Assembly (NCBI GenBank): GCA_022264855.1
Contig: JABYQU010000045.1
Coordinates: 124,001 to 188,000, forward strand
Reading direction: 5' to 3'
Length of the DNA: 64,000 bases
DNA from: Lenzites betulinus
Lineage: Eukaryota > Basidiomycota > Agaricomycetes > Polyporales > Polyporaceae
Shown here: piece by piece, positions 11,442 through 22,537 of the stretch
How positions within the stretch are numbered: position 1 is the stretch's first letter
How the letters are laid out: every line of letters begins with the position of its first letter
Position numbers and translations under genes: made by a program
The notes under the pieces: generated by a model
What the model was told of the DNA's origin: nothing
The model's database searches: none
The model's input: the letters and a program-made list of their open reading frames with translations, nothing else

Positions 11442-12269
11442 ATGAACAACCGGCCAAAGAAGACGGTCCGGTTTGCCAACTTTCCCCCGAGGACGCCCTC
11501 TCCAGCATCGTCCACGGGATCGAGCTCTTGGGCATCATCCCCAGGTCCTTCGACACCACCTCAACCGTTCCCGGCCATCCCGCTCCCCCGGGCCGTCCGA
11601 CACAATGACTACCCATCATGGTCGGCGATAAACGCGGCGCCTCCCTCCCCTCACAGCTACCCGGCATTCTCGGCCGCACCAGCCGAGGACGCGATGGTCG
11701 ATCCGCTCCTGGACGTGCTGCCCCCGCCGGCGCTCCCGCCCCTCCTGTGGGATATTTCTACACATCCCGACAATATCAGGCTAGGAAGCGCGCACTCCCC
11801 CGCGTCGCAGCGGCTCGCACACTCTGACCTCGCGCGCTGTGCTGCGCGGACGAGTGTCAAGAACTGCAGGCTTCCCGTGCGAAAGGTCGTCCTCATCTTC
11901 CCTGGCATTCCCCTCGAGGTCGAGGTCACACCAGCCGCCGACGCATACTGGTCGAGTCGGCCATTACCTTACGTCACCGTAGGAGACCTCCTGTACGCCC
12001 TGTATAAGGCGCTGCGGACGTCGGTGGTACAAGCCGAGTATGAACACCTCGACGCGGCCCTGCGCGAGTCCTTGAGCAAGTCGTTCCACTCGCGGCTAAG
12101 CCGCGACCCCCAGCATCACGCTCAGAACCTTGAGCATGGCGTCAGGAGGATTGACTACCTCGGAAAGCACCGGCGGTTTTGGGGCATCCGACCCGCTTCC
12201 AGCCGCGAGCACCCACCTAGCCGGAGATCTGAAGAGGTTTATGTCGTCGAGCTTGAACCGGTTTCATGA
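11442..12269 (+). CDS. DUF6699 domain protein, copy b
   Basis: Single-exon gene of 275 residues and paralogue of the gene at 1451. The N-terminus carries KKTVRFANFPPRTPSP and ASSPGPSTPPQP, matching the VHFAD...SSPGPATPQ arrangement of copy a. A Pro-rich linker leads to LLWDIS, where the DUF6699 domain begins, with YVTVGDLLYALYKALR in the middle and RIDYLGKHRRFWGI near the end. Function is unknown. Copies a and b flank the metacaspase pair on the same strand with a spacing of 9.3 kb, so the four genes may have been rearranged or duplicated as a block; this is inference. Confidence 0.85.
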   Translation: MNNRPKKTVRFANFPPRTPSPASSTGSSSWASSPGPSTPPQPFPAIPLPRAVRHNDYPSWSAINAAPPSPHSYPAFSAAPAEDAMVDPLLDVLPPPALPPLLWDISTHPDNIRLGSAHSPASQRLAHSDLARCAARTSVKNCRLPVRKVVLIFPGIPLEVEVTPAADAYWSSRPLPYVTVGDLLYALYKALRTSVVQAEYEHLDAALRESLSKSFHSRLSRDPQHHAQNLEHGVRRIDYLGKHRRFWGIRPASSREHPPSRRSEEVYVVELEPVS

Positions 12270-12802
12270 TCGATACTGGTTTAACGCCATATCCCACGAA
12301 TGGATTTTTCATCACGTTGATGTTACGATATAATTATAAAGATACACAACGCTCTCGCCTGCTATGGCACTATGTAGTTATGTCCTATGGGTACCTGTTG
12401 TCTCGAGTTTTCGGAAAATCAGCAACGGTCCAGACGCCTATTTACGACGAAATGTGATCGGATACAACTCAACATATTTTAATACTATGAATTTATGTCA
12501 CACGTTGAACACTCGTCGCCCTCCAGAACAGTGTAGAATCATGACAGAAACCTCAACGCTGTGATATAGCAGAATTAGGCGCTCAATGCAAACCCGAGCG
12601 GTTGTTTGGCAAAAGCTTTGGATTCTAACAGCAACAAACAGCTCACAACACTGCTGCAACGGGCGCCTATCAGCCTTTGGCCGTCTTTGAGCTTGAGTCG
12701 CGTGTCTGCCTTGGGTCTCCTGGAATCCTTCTCTACCTCTGCTTCCCTGATCGTGCGACTGACATCTTCGGCTGGTCTGTGCTCTGGGAACTACTACAAA
12801 AC
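12270..12802. other. Intergenic between DUF6699 copy b and BUB3
   Basis: AT-richer spacer of ~530 nt holding the 3' flank of the DUF6699 gene and the promoter of BUB3. No gene seen. Confidence 0.55.
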
Positions 12803-14285
12803 ATGTCAGGTATGTATTTCCGACTAGTGTGTGTAAACAACGTCACTCAAACGTCCATGTACCAGACCAGATCGAGCTCGCGTCGCCTCCGTTCGATAGC
12901 GTGTCTTCCGTACGGTTCTCACCAAGTAACCCAGACCATCTCCTTGTGTCTTCCTGGGACACGGTAAGTCGCGTCGGGGCGGTTGGGAACGGTTTTGGGA
13001 CACGCGCTTGGAGCGCAATGCCCTGTAATGCTGCGTGGGCATTACAGGGTCTCGATCATATGCCTGGGTGTGTCCATATCGTAGCTGCAGTATCTGACAC
13101 ATTTCTTTTGTTCAGACGGTCAGATTCTACGATGTCGCCACGAACGAGCATAAATCCAAATATGACCACAGGGCGGCCGTACTCGCAACCTGTTTCGCAG
13201 ACGGAACGCATGCATACAGCGGAGGTTTGGATACCTCAGTGAGGGAGTACGTATGTTCATGCATGCCTCCTACATTCTCGTTGATGTAAAAATCCACCTT
13301 TACAGACTCGACCTCCAAGCTGAGAAAGTCAGTCACCTAGGCCAGCATTCCGACGCAATCTCTGCCATGAACTATCATCGTGATAAAAGTATGGAGTACC
13401 GTGGTACAATATATAAATATATGCTCACCATCACCCTTATCACAGAGACACTTATAACTGGCTCTTGGGATAGGACTATTCGCTTTTGGGACTCGCGAGC
13501 CGCCAATGCACAACAGTCCTCTCATGACCTTCCCGAGCGAGTATACAACATGGACCTCGTAGAAAACATCCTGGTTGTCGCCATGGCTAGCCGTCTCTTC
13601 CACATTTACGACATCAGGAAGATGGACTCACCTGCTCAGACACGAGAGAGTAGCCTTAAGTTCATGACGCGCGCCCTGGCATGCATGGCGGACGGACAAG
13701 GTATGTTCGCACGATGCGTATGAACTTCATGAAAGTGTGCGGCGGCTTACTTGTACAGGCTATGCGACGGGCTCGGTGGAGGGTCGTATTGCTGTGGAAT
13801 ATTTCGACCCTAGTCCGCAAGCGCAGGAGAAGAAGTACGCATTTAAATGCCACCGCCAAGTCGTCGAAAGTACGGACCACGTGTGGCCCGTCAATGCGCT
13901 TGCCTTCCACCCCCGGTGAGTCTTATTATGCGCCCATTGCGGAGCGCAACTTATCACTCTCCCTCTTAGCTACAACACTTTCGCGTCTGCCGGATCCGAT
14001 GGAAACGTTTCAATCTGGGATTACAAATCGAAGAAGCGCCTCAGGCAATATCCCAAATTCAACGCGGCCGTGCCATCCATCGCGTTCAACTGCGACGGTA
14101 CCAAACTTGCTGTTGGCGTGAGCTACACATGGGACGAAGGCGAGGAGGGTGCAAGAACGGCGGAGCGTCCCGCTGTATATGTCAAAACCGTCGGTGACGA
14201 GGTGAAGGTAAGCTTTGGTGGCGTGTCCCTGCTTGAGTCGCCCACTGATCATGCATAATAGCCCAAAGGGTGGACGGACACTTGA
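12803..14285 (+). CDS. BUB3: Mitotic checkpoint protein Bub3 (WD40 propeller)
   Basis: Spindle-assembly-checkpoint WD40 protein that binds Bub1 and BubR1/Mad3 (GLEBS motif) and phosphorylated kinetochore Knl1. The eight-exon model closes in frame at 330 residues, the usual Bub3 length: 12803-12809, 12866-12963, 13116-13246, 13306-13388, 13446-13700, 13759-13915, 13970-14207, 14262-14285. WD blades are visible as [50 protein letters not shown] and [19 protein letters not shown]. The Bub3 signature GRIAVEYFD follows blade four. The first exon is only seven bases (ATG TCA G). The 152-nt second intron contains a perfect hairpin. The gene is convergent with the HET gene. Confidence 0.95.
13021..13049. 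other. Perfect 11-bp hairpin inside BUB3 intron 2
   Basis: CCCTGTAATGC (13021-13031), a 7-nt loop, then GCATTACAGGG (13039-13049): 11 perfect base pairs, extendable by one G-T wobble. It lies in the longest intron of BUB3 (12964-13115). It could be a splicing-relevant RNA structure or the scar of a small inverted repeat. Confidence 0.8.
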
Positions 14286-14669
14286 AGGGTGGCAGCTTTG
14301 GATCGTTTGTATCATCAGCGTTCTGTGTGACCCCGTTCTCATTTGTGATTGCTCCTACCCGGCTTCGACGTGTAGCCTCGTCTTGGGCCATGTTCATGAA
14401 GGTGACGTGAATCCGATTTTCAGTTCACCCATACACGTGCCACAATTTCGAGCCCTTAGCGATCTCACTGTCTCGGAGACGATCGCTCTCGTTTGCGCTT
14501 CTTACACGTTATGCAGACAAGAGCCTCTGGCAACTAACTTCTCTTACATTGGTGCGTCGCTCCTAGACTTCTGAATTACACTATTAGCTACACTCATCGA
14601 TAGCTAGTTGTGCTCGATTGGTTTTCTGCGAACTTAAGCGACGAAACAGTATCAGCGTCGTGATATGTG
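14286..14669. other. Convergent 3' spacer between BUB3 and HET gene
   Basis: About 380 nt between two converging stop codons. No gene, tRNA or strong terminator hairpin was seen. Confidence 0.6.
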
Positions 14670-16322
14670 CTACAAGGTTGGATTCGCACCTTTGAAATCC
14701 TTGTTCCTAATCATTGCCAGCTGTTCGTCGGTCAGGGCCTTGGGCCCCCCGATAGCTATGTCGCAAACTTGCCACTTCTTGACTTCATGGTCGAAGCACG
14801 TCCCGAGGAAGAATGATGCAACCCTACTGTATCTCCCTCTTCCATGCGCCTCGACGGCGATCGCCCGAATAGGCGTATCGTCACTGTAGTGGTATGAAGT
14901 TGCGCTTGGCAATCTTCCCTCCTTCCCCACGAAGAGAACTAGTGCGTCCGTGGTTGATGTGATCGTCTTGCGCCTGTCGATGTTCCACTTCCTTTTACGC
15001 AAGTCGGTGATGCGGTATGTGTCTCCCTCAGATCGAATGAAGGTGTTCGCGGTCCCCGGCGTCGCATCGCCTCGCTTGTCCGTCAGAGTCGCGACTGCGG
15101 CGTGCACCCGGACGATGAGGTATCCGTCATCGTCGATGTGCCCCTTCGGAGCGTGCCGCAACCACCACTGCGACATGTAGTTCCCATCCACGACAGTCGA
15201 AACCTCCTTCGCCTGGCTACCCACGCGGACCATCGCTCGCCCGGAGACCGACGACTTCGGGAAGACTGGGAAGCTGGAGAGCCGCGAAGCGGGTGGGAGG
15301 TGGAACGACGCTCCGATCCACGACGCGCTCTTGCCTTGCTCGAGTATCTTCTTCGCCAACGCAACTGTCGCGCCCACCCTATCGTCCTTGTCGAAGTACT
15401 TGGGGTTCAGGGAGACGTCGAAGAGGCCCATGATGCTGAAGATCATATCAACCGGACGCGAGGACGTGCGCATGAGCGCGCTGCGCCAGACCGCGCTCTC
15501 CCCGGCTTCGCTCCCGCGGAGGCGCAGCGCACCCATCGTCGCCCACGCCTGCGGCGCCCCACGATCCCCAAAGACGTGCACGGAGATCGAGGAGCGGCGC
15601 GTGGGGTCCTTGGATTTGTCTCGCTTGAACGTCATCTTGCCTTCGATGGAGAAGAGGAGGATGTCCGTCGCGTCCGCCATCGCACACGTGCCCGGAACGA
15701 CGTCCTCGATCTTGCCGACCGTCGCCCCGCTGTAGGATCCGGACCCGTACTTCCACTCGAAGAGGACGAGCGAGCGGGAGGGGGCAAGCAACTCCTGGAG
15801 TGTCCACGCGCGGTGAATCCACGGGGTGTCCTCGTCGAGCGTGGCCAGGCGGTTCACGCCCGCAGGGAGGACGAAGCAGACGGCGCAACGCTCGTGGACG
15901 TTGTACATCTGCTGGATCTGCCACGCCTTGTCTTCTTTGCTGGTTTGCATGATGCAGAGGCGGTCGAGCCACAGGAGTTCGACACCCTCTTGGAGGGCCG
16001 CGGCGCAGATATGCCCGAGGAGGGGGATGCTGATGGGCTCGCCGCTCTCCGCGCCCTTGACGGTGAACTCGGCGCGTGAGCCGGTGGGCGATCTCTTCGG
16101 GGGGTAGCCGCGCCACACGTAGGAAACGGTCGCGTAAGTCACGTCCTTAGGTGGGAAGTTCAGGTTGGTCTCGCAGATTCGCAAGACGTTCTGGCTGGCG
16201 GCAACACAGTCGATGAGCCGGATCTCCCCTGCGGTCGCACAGCTGGACAGGTCCAACGTGCTGTTTTTGAGCGCGGTGAGGGAGCCCTCGTAGATGGTGG
16301 TGAGCTTGAATTTCGGAGGCAT
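14670..16322 (-). CDS. HET-domain protein (heterokaryon-incompatibility type)
   Basis: Intronless gene of 550 residues. The HET domain occupies about residues 61-182: YATVSYVWRG (the 'SY.WG'-like opening), VELLWLDRLCIMQ, a DKAWQIQQMY helix, and RAWTLQELLAP closing the domain. In filamentous fungi HET domains act in non-self recognition and trigger programmed cell death when activated; they are thought to be distantly TIR-like. No NACHT/NB-ARC or repeat domain is attached. The ~370-residue C-terminal part has MIFSIMGLFDVSLNPKYF, seen in many basidiomycete HET proteins, but no other domain I recognise. A role in cell death is inferred from the family only. Confidence 0.88.
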   Translation of the reverse strand: MPPKFKLTTIYEGSLTALKNSTLDLSSCATAGEIRLIDCVAASQNVLRICETNLNFPPKDVTYATVSYVWRGYPPKRSPTGSRAEFTVKGAESGEPISIPLLGHICAAALQEGVELLWLDRLCIMQTSKEDKAWQIQQMYNVHERCAVCFVLPAGVNRLATLDEDTPWIHRAWTLQELLAPSRSLVLFEWKYGSGSYSGATVGKIEDVVPGTCAMADATDILLFSIEGKMTFKRDKSKDPTRRSSISVHVFGDRGAPQAWATMGALRLRGSEAGESAVWRSALMRTSSRPVDMIFSIMGLFDVSLNPKYFDKDDRVGATVALAKKILEQGKSASWIGASFHLPPASRLSSFPVFPKSSVSGRAMVRVGSQAKEVSTVVDGNYMSQWWLRHAPKGHIDDDGYLIVRVHAAVATLTDKRGDATPGTANTFIRSEGDTYRITDLRKRKWNIDRRKTITSTTDALVLFVGKEGRLPSATSYHYSDDTPIRAIAVEAHGRGRYSRVASFFLGTCFDHEVKKWQVCDIAIGGPKALTDEQLAMIRNKDFKGANPTL

Positions 16323-16832
16323 GTTGTGGGGTTCTGTGTAAGTATAAGGTGATCAGTGAGCATTGCTGAGCGGGGAGGCGTCCCCTCACGTACCGGGACA
16401 GGCAGCTGCGTCTCAGAGGTTGAGTGGGCAGGTGAGAATATCGATGATCGCAGTGTTGCACATACTTATGTGCAGTGCGTGCGAGGTGCCATGCACAGCT
16501 TCCATCCGCAGTGCTATTCGTATTGCATTTACACTGTTGATCATATCAGCTAGTACCCGCTGTGGCACCCGCCCGCGGGATCTCGTAAATGGCGAGGTCG
16601 CGCGGCTTCCTCTCTGACTATGCCGGGCCTTATTCTGACACACATTCTAAGGCGCTGTCATGTTGGAGCTATCGTTGATGGTCGCTTCTGTGGTGTTACC
16701 AGATGCACATTGAATCACCGAGGGTCATGAGGCATTGAAGTCATTAGGTAAATCTTATCCAGAGGTGTCGCCCATATGTATATCTATGCGCTTACTGAAT
16801 CTTTTTGTAGTGATTCTGTATGATATGCACGA
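16323..16832. other. Spacer between MUP1 copy 1 and HET gene
   Basis: About 510 nt containing the promoter of the HET gene (-) and the 3' flank of the permease (-). The last permease exon could extend a few codons into it. No other gene seen. Confidence 0.5.
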
Positions 16833-19457
16833 TTAATCAACTTGAAGGGAGCAGCATATATCACAGCGACGTACCACAGTGACGAAAGTACCATCGGAAA
16901 GAGCCTCTTTCCGCTGGAACACTTCATACCCGAGCCAACGCGGGACTTGCCTCAGCACGACCCAATAGAGCGCGCCGAACGCAAGGACACCTATGCCGAC
17001 GAGGCAGTATCTGGTTTTTGTATCCGTGAGTACTGCATCAACGTTCGATCACTGTTTGTGGAAGATAAGGCTTACAGATAGTACGGCAGTGGAGGTGTGT
17101 CACCGACGCCGTTGGAGGGACGAATAAAGGGTGCAACGAGCACTGAACGCGCAGGTGAGCTCCTAACGAACAAAATGATATCGGAGACTTACAGAAGACT
17201 ATCGAAGCTAGGAAGAAGACTGCGACAGGAAGCCATACTAAGATGGTGTCAATTTCTTGTCAATTAAGGTGTGATCGTCCGGATTTACCTTTGAACGGTC
17301 GTGGGGCGTTGGGTTTATGGTAACGGAGCCAGAAGAGCCCCTGAAATATTGTGAGTGTCCCAGCACGCCATGTGTGGACCGCAACGACTCACAATGACGA
17401 CAAAGAGATTGATAGCCTGAATAGGGTATCCTTGTACGTTGAGGATGAACGGGTACGCGACGTTTGGTGGGGGTGCGATCATGATTATAATCTAATCAGG
17501 CAGTGTCAATTCGCCTGGATGCACACGTTCGCGCGGCGGTTCTGGACGCACGGATGGTATCATATGCAAAATCAGCCCGGGCAGGGGCGACTTCCCCGTT
17601 GGCCAGTTGGAAGCCCAAAACTTGTTGCCGAAGGGTAGAGGGAGCCCTTCCTTGGCAAGTTCTGACGAGCGAGTCAGCTAATGTGGACGTGGTGAGCGTG
17701 ATAATTGGTCTGAGTCAAACATACCCTGATTAATGCGAGATAGAGCGAAGGTCACCGTCACGACGTTGCCTAGCGCGCTGTGGACGTCGTTGTCAGTGAG
17801 TAGGCGTGTAGAAAGTCAAAAGCGAATCCACCTCAGCGCCACAAACACGGTGAGAGCCTTCTGCGCTCGAGGACCGAAAACTTTGCGGAAGAACAGGGAG
17901 GCTACAGTCACGCCGGAATTAATGATCTCTTCCTTCGTTGAAACCCTGTTAGAGAAAAGTCAACTTCCGCAGCAACCAGAGGGACTCGCATAGGCTCACG
18001 CGAAGTAGGAGACATTCGCCAGCAGGTACAGGATTGCACAGATGCAGAGACCAAGGGGACCGGCGATTTTCAGCGTGCGTACTGGAGTTTTCACATTGTT
18101 CAAGACGTAGTTGACGTTGGACCATCCTATGTAGGAGTAGAGAACCTTGAACATGGCCGTTGCGTACTACAAAAGGCCATGAATATCTTAGCCAATTGAT
18201 GCGAAGATGAGTAAATCATCGCTCACGTCGTTGCTACTGTTCGAACTTCCGGCAAATGCATTCCTGAAGTTAGCGTGCGGATCTTGGATAGACGTCTTCC
18301 CAGAAAGCACGACCCAGCCTTAATCGTTGGTTAAATGTCAGCAATACACCAGTGATGAACGAAGAACTCGCTTACCGGTGACGACGACGAAGAGCAGGAT
18401 GACGACCTTGAATACACTCAGGCCCTACGCTCAATGTTTGTGGGTCTGTCTTTCCTTCATCTTTGCTGAAGTACGCGTCATTCTGACTTACGTTCATGAT
18501 TAGAACTCCAAGACGCGGTGTCAACCCATGGAGTAGAACGGCGAAGCAGATAGCTATGCTTGCGGTCAGTATATAACCTTCAGCCCAAGCAGAGGCTCGC
18601 TTACTCCCGACAGCGATGCCACGGGTCGTCCACCGTGTAGCTTCATGCCCCGCGGCTTCGAGTATACTGCTCGAAATTTAGTTACTCGTGGAATAGAAAT
18701 CCGAAGGACAAACGTACTTGCTCGCGAACACCTGCATTTGTGTAAGCCCATCGTTTATGATGTCGACGAGGATGAGAACTCACGATGCACCCAGAAGCGG
18801 TCAAACCGACGAGGATAGAGTTTGCAGCAAAGACGTATGTCGCCAGGTAACGTGGCCTCTTGTACACCGCCTCTAGGTAAACCTTCTCTCCACCAGACCG
18901 AGGGAACATGGTGCCGAACTCTAACCAGATGAAGAGACCGCATGCGGAGAGAATGAATCCGAGGACCCATAGCATGAGGGATGCGCCAACGGAGCCCACG
19001 GAACCCAGGATCGACGATGGCGTTGAGAATATGCCGGTACCGATGATGCGGCCAACGCTAATCAGCTTGAAGTCAATACGTCTATGTTGAAGCTAGAATA
19101 GTTGAAATACACCCACATAAGCATGGTACAGCTGAATACCCCAAGGTGGCGGCCTCGGCCGCCAGCAGTATCTACCGACAGCAGATGAGCTTCGATGCGC
19201 AGAAAACCGCGTAAATACAACTTACCTTCCTCGAAAGACAGGCCTCCGGGATTGAGCTCCTGATCATGCTCCCCAGCGTCAGCCACATCCTGAAGCGAGG
19301 GTTCATCATCAGTATCCTGAGGCAACCCCTTTTTTACATCCGAGGAGAAGTTTTCTTCTGCGGGTGCTCCCTGGGTCCGTGGTGGTTCGGTGTCCCGCGT
19401 TTTACGGGACCCAAGCAAAAGTGCCTTGACGCGCGCAAAGTCGAGGCGTGCAGACAT
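16833..19457 (-). CDS. MUP1: Methionine permease, MUP1-type (APC superfamily), copy 1
   Basis: Multi-pass plasma-membrane amino-acid permease, by family a proton-coupled importer of methionine and related amino acids. The start at 19457 gives a charged cytosolic N-terminus of ~75 residues ending LNPGGLSFEE. The transporter core then opens with HLGVFSCTMLI and VGRIIGTGIFSTPSSI, the conserved TM1 GTGIF signature, followed by SLMLWVLGFILSACGLFIW, EFGTMFPRSGGEKVYLEAVY and later FWASNWPTGKSPLPGLI. It is split by many short introns, including a 14-nt microexon at 18718-18731. Core segments closely match the gene at 26366. The 3' end is uncertain: reading through gives a stop at 16833, while a further intron would move it slightly. 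No disabling mutation was found in the exons I read. Confidence 0.85.
18718..18731 (-). other. 14-nt microexon of MUP1 copy 1
   Basis: GTGTTCGCGAGCAA, encoding VFAS plus two bases, with a CAG acceptor before it and GTACGT after it on the minus strand. Copy 2 has the same 14-nt exon at the same place (27075-27088). Confidence 0.75.
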
Positions 19458-20614
19458 GCTGAATTTCTTCGTGTTTGCGACAGCGTACCGGCTTTTCCGA
19501 AAAGGGTGTTCGTGAGTGTCGGCTGGACCCACAGTCGCTTATGCCGCACAGGCGTCCTAGTGCGTAGGTGGGAGGTTGAAGGCGGAACCAGCGAACTCCC
19601 CGCCGACGTACTATGTATACTCACGCGCATTCCACAAGTTCCAGATGCCCCCTCCCCAAATGTATTGGCGCGTTGCGCCATCCGCACACAACATCGCGTC
19701 TCGAGCGAAAAGATCTGCAGCAGCCGCCCTCCCCGCGTTCTCGTCCCCCCACTCCGGCGCCTGCGCTGCAAAACATCGGCGCGGCGCGCTGGGTGATCGG
19801 CTCTTCCGCCACCGACCGCTGGCGCCTTTGTGGCGCACACGCACATTGGCTGCGGGATCGCCCAAGGATTCCGGGAGGGGGCTGGACGGAACGCGGCGAC
19901 CGCCGAGCCGAGGCGCAGAGAAGGCTGGGGAGGGGGAGCGAGAGCGCATCCATGTGGTCGGCCGTCGCGAGCTGTGCAGGCTCACAAGCGGATCGCGTCA
20001 TTCTCTGGCTCCGAGTTCAAATATTTGACGGACTGCGCACCTCCGTCGCGGTCGACGAAGAATCTTACTACTTGGATATCCAATTGTGGGTAGTGCTGAG
20101 GGCGTGTGGATGTTAACGATATATCATAGTAGTACTATCAGTACTTACTAGTAGCGACTGACGATGCATTCTCCTTGTCATCGTCAGATCTTCGTACTCA
20201 GGCCAGACGCGCAATTGGAACAGCAACAAATGCGTTCAATAAACAGATAGATACATCGTGGTGGTAGGAGGCGTCACCAACAAGTGAAACGACGACGCCA
20301 TGTAGGGTATGTAGATGGAGGCTCCGGAGGCGCCACCAGGTATCTATAGAAAGCCCGAGGGACAGCGATAAACAAGCTATATACAGTATTCGCAGGCAGG
20401 AGAGAAGTAATGCTACAGGGGTGTCGAGCGTGATAACAGAGCAGGGCCGAACAGCGCGTATAATGGCTACAGAGGGAGGGGAGAGGTATTAGCACCCGCT
20501 GCGATGGTGCGGCGGGTGGGATGGCGGATATAATGCTACAGAACAGTGAACGAGGGATGATATGAGAACAGAGTCATGATGTTTAGGGTTGATAGGAGGC
20601 GGACGGGGGCGAGC
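19458..20614. other. Spacer between HMG-box gene A and MUP1 copy 1
   Basis: About 1.2 kb with the 3' flank of HMG gene A and the promoter of the permease, both on minus. The GC-rich 19.6-20.0 kb part has overlapping open frames on both strands (up to ~176 codons) with no motif. No gene called. Confidence 0.5.
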
Positions 20615-22537
20615 TCAGAACTGTGTCTCCTGCGGAGCGCAGAAACCGTACTCGGCCGCGCCCATCTCCATCTCCATGTTGAACGCGGTAGGATCCACTC
20701 CGCCGTAGACGTCGAACTCGGACGGGTAGTTCTTCTCGAACTCCATCATGAGCGAGTACGACTCGTCCGTGTGCGGGGCCGGCATCTGCGCGACGTCGAC
20801 AGGTTGCTGTTGTTGCTGCTGCTGCTGCACCGCGGCGGAGACGTCCTGCTCCGCCCACGTGTCGAACTGCATCTGCGGGTGCTGCGGCTGCGGGGCACGG
20901 ATGCCCGCGCCCTGCGAGGCCACGGCGGAATGCGCCGGGAGGGACGCGTCCGAGTGCGCGGGCGAGCCGGAGAACGTGCTCGAGGGCCCGCTCTCTGCGG
21001 CCGGCCACGGCGCGTGCGGGTCGAGCTGGTCGTACATGCCGGGGGTGCCCGCGGAGTACCCGTCCGTCGCGGTCGAGGGCGCAGAGCCGAAGTCGAAGCT
21101 GTCCAGCGGGCCGATGTTGAGCGAGAGCGGGTGGCCGTGCTGGGCACCCGCGTCGTACACGGGCGTGTGCGGGTCGACGTGCGCGTAATCGGCGACAGGC
21201 GCGGCGCAGGACGCGTCCTTGAACGAGCTCGTCCAGCCCGGCTGGAAGATGCTCGCGTCCGTCACGTCCGGGAGCGGCTCGTTGTCCGGCTGCAGCGTCC
21301 AGCCCGACGCGGGATAGGGCTGTTGCGACGAGAACGTGTCGTAGCTGTCCCACATGCGCTCCGAAGGGATCGGCTGGCAACTTGACGCGCGGCGCAGGCC
21401 GACGAGGGTGCGGGTGCGGGCGATGTTGCCGACGGGCGACGGAGCGCGCGACCCGTGTGCGCTGCTCGAGCCCATGCCGAACCCGGGGTGGTTGAACAGC
21501 CCGTCCGCGCCGAAGAAGCCCATCTGCGGGGCTGGTGCGGCGAAGAAGGGGACCGTGGGGAGGGAGATCGGGTGGCTGGGGTGGAACAGCGTCGACGGGG
21601 GCGGAACAGACGATGGCCGGCGTTGCAGGTAGGCGGGAACAGCGCCCTGCGGCGGCCATGCGTTCATCGAGAAGCCGCCGGAGGCTGCGCTCTCCGGCCG
21701 TGACAGTGCACGGGCCATGTCAAGCTGGCGCACCGCCTCGGCGAGCTCTTCACCCTTCTTCCCCTCGAGCAGGAGCTGGGCTACGGCCTCGCACCGCTCC
21801 TCCTCGGCAGGGAAGACGGGGACCTTGTCCTTGCGCCGGATGCTGCCGTCGGCGTCGACGTCTGCGTCAACAGCTGAGGTGGCGGCATCTGCCTTCTTCT
21901 TCTTGTTATGGACGGGGCGGAAGCGATAGTGCGGGTAACGCTCCTTGTGAGCGGCCTTCGCCTTTTTCGCTTCGACTTCCCAGTACTTCTTCTCGTCGAG
22001 CGGGAGGGCGCGCCAGCAGTTTCCTGGTTGCGTGGCGGAATGTGAGCTACTGCGCGAAACAAGTCAAGTAGATGGAGGCCGATACTCACCGATGATCTTG
22101 GACAACGACCCGTGGTTCGTCTCTATCGATCCGGGGACGTGTTTCTGACGAACGAAGTTGGCGCGGAAGAGCATGAACGCGTTTGGGGGTCGGGGGATGT
22201 AGCCTTGCGAGAGACGCTTGCCAGGTGGCAGACGACGGCGGGTAGGGCCTGATGATGGGGCAGTGGGCGGGAAGAGGGCAGTGGTGGGCGATGGGGGCGA
22301 GTCTCCTTGGAGGTCATCGTCGGCCTCTACGTACGTACCGGGCGTAACGTTGGGGGCGAAGGTGAGTGCGCGCGGCGAGGGGGAGTGGCCGATACCATAG
22401 TGTCCGGGCTTTACCTGGGTCAGTCCTGCAAATCGGACCACTGTTAGTTCTCCCGCCCACGCTAATAACCAAGCGAATGACATACCCATGGCCAGGGAAG
22501 ACCGCCTACGACGGATGAGTGAACGTGCGGCAGGCAT
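20615..22537 (-). CDS. HMG-box transcription factor A
   Basis: Sequence-specific (MATA/SOX-like) HMG-box DNA-binding protein of 598 residues. The model 22537-22486, 22425-22090, 22023-20615 closes in frame. The box spans about residues 93-165: YIPRPPNAFMLFRANFVRQK, then the phase-1 intron inside SKIIG, then NCWRALPLDEKKYWEVEAKK and HYRFRP. A basic KKKK stretch follows. A second conserved block, ERCEAVAQLLLEGKKGEEL, is shared with gene B. The long C-terminus is Ser/Pro/Ala-rich with a polyglutamine run (~20808-20830), typical of an activation region. The start at 22537 gives a short Arg-rich exon. It lies between the divergent permease genes. Targets are unknown. Confidence 0.88.
20808..20830 (-). 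repeat. Polyglutamine-coding CAG/CAA tract in HMG gene A
   Basis: Run of about eight glutamine codons (mixed CAG and CAA) in the C-terminal low-complexity region. Mixed codons make slippage less likely than in pure CAG tracts. Confidence 0.7.

Noticed and set aside
15102..16079. 325-codon plus-strand frame
   Set aside because: Antisense to the HET gene, which has clear domain motifs; the frame has no independent support.
20576..21385. 269-codon plus-strand frame, Arg/Val-rich
   Set aside because: Antisense to HMG gene A exon 3; it is a GC-driven shadow with extreme arginine content and no motif.
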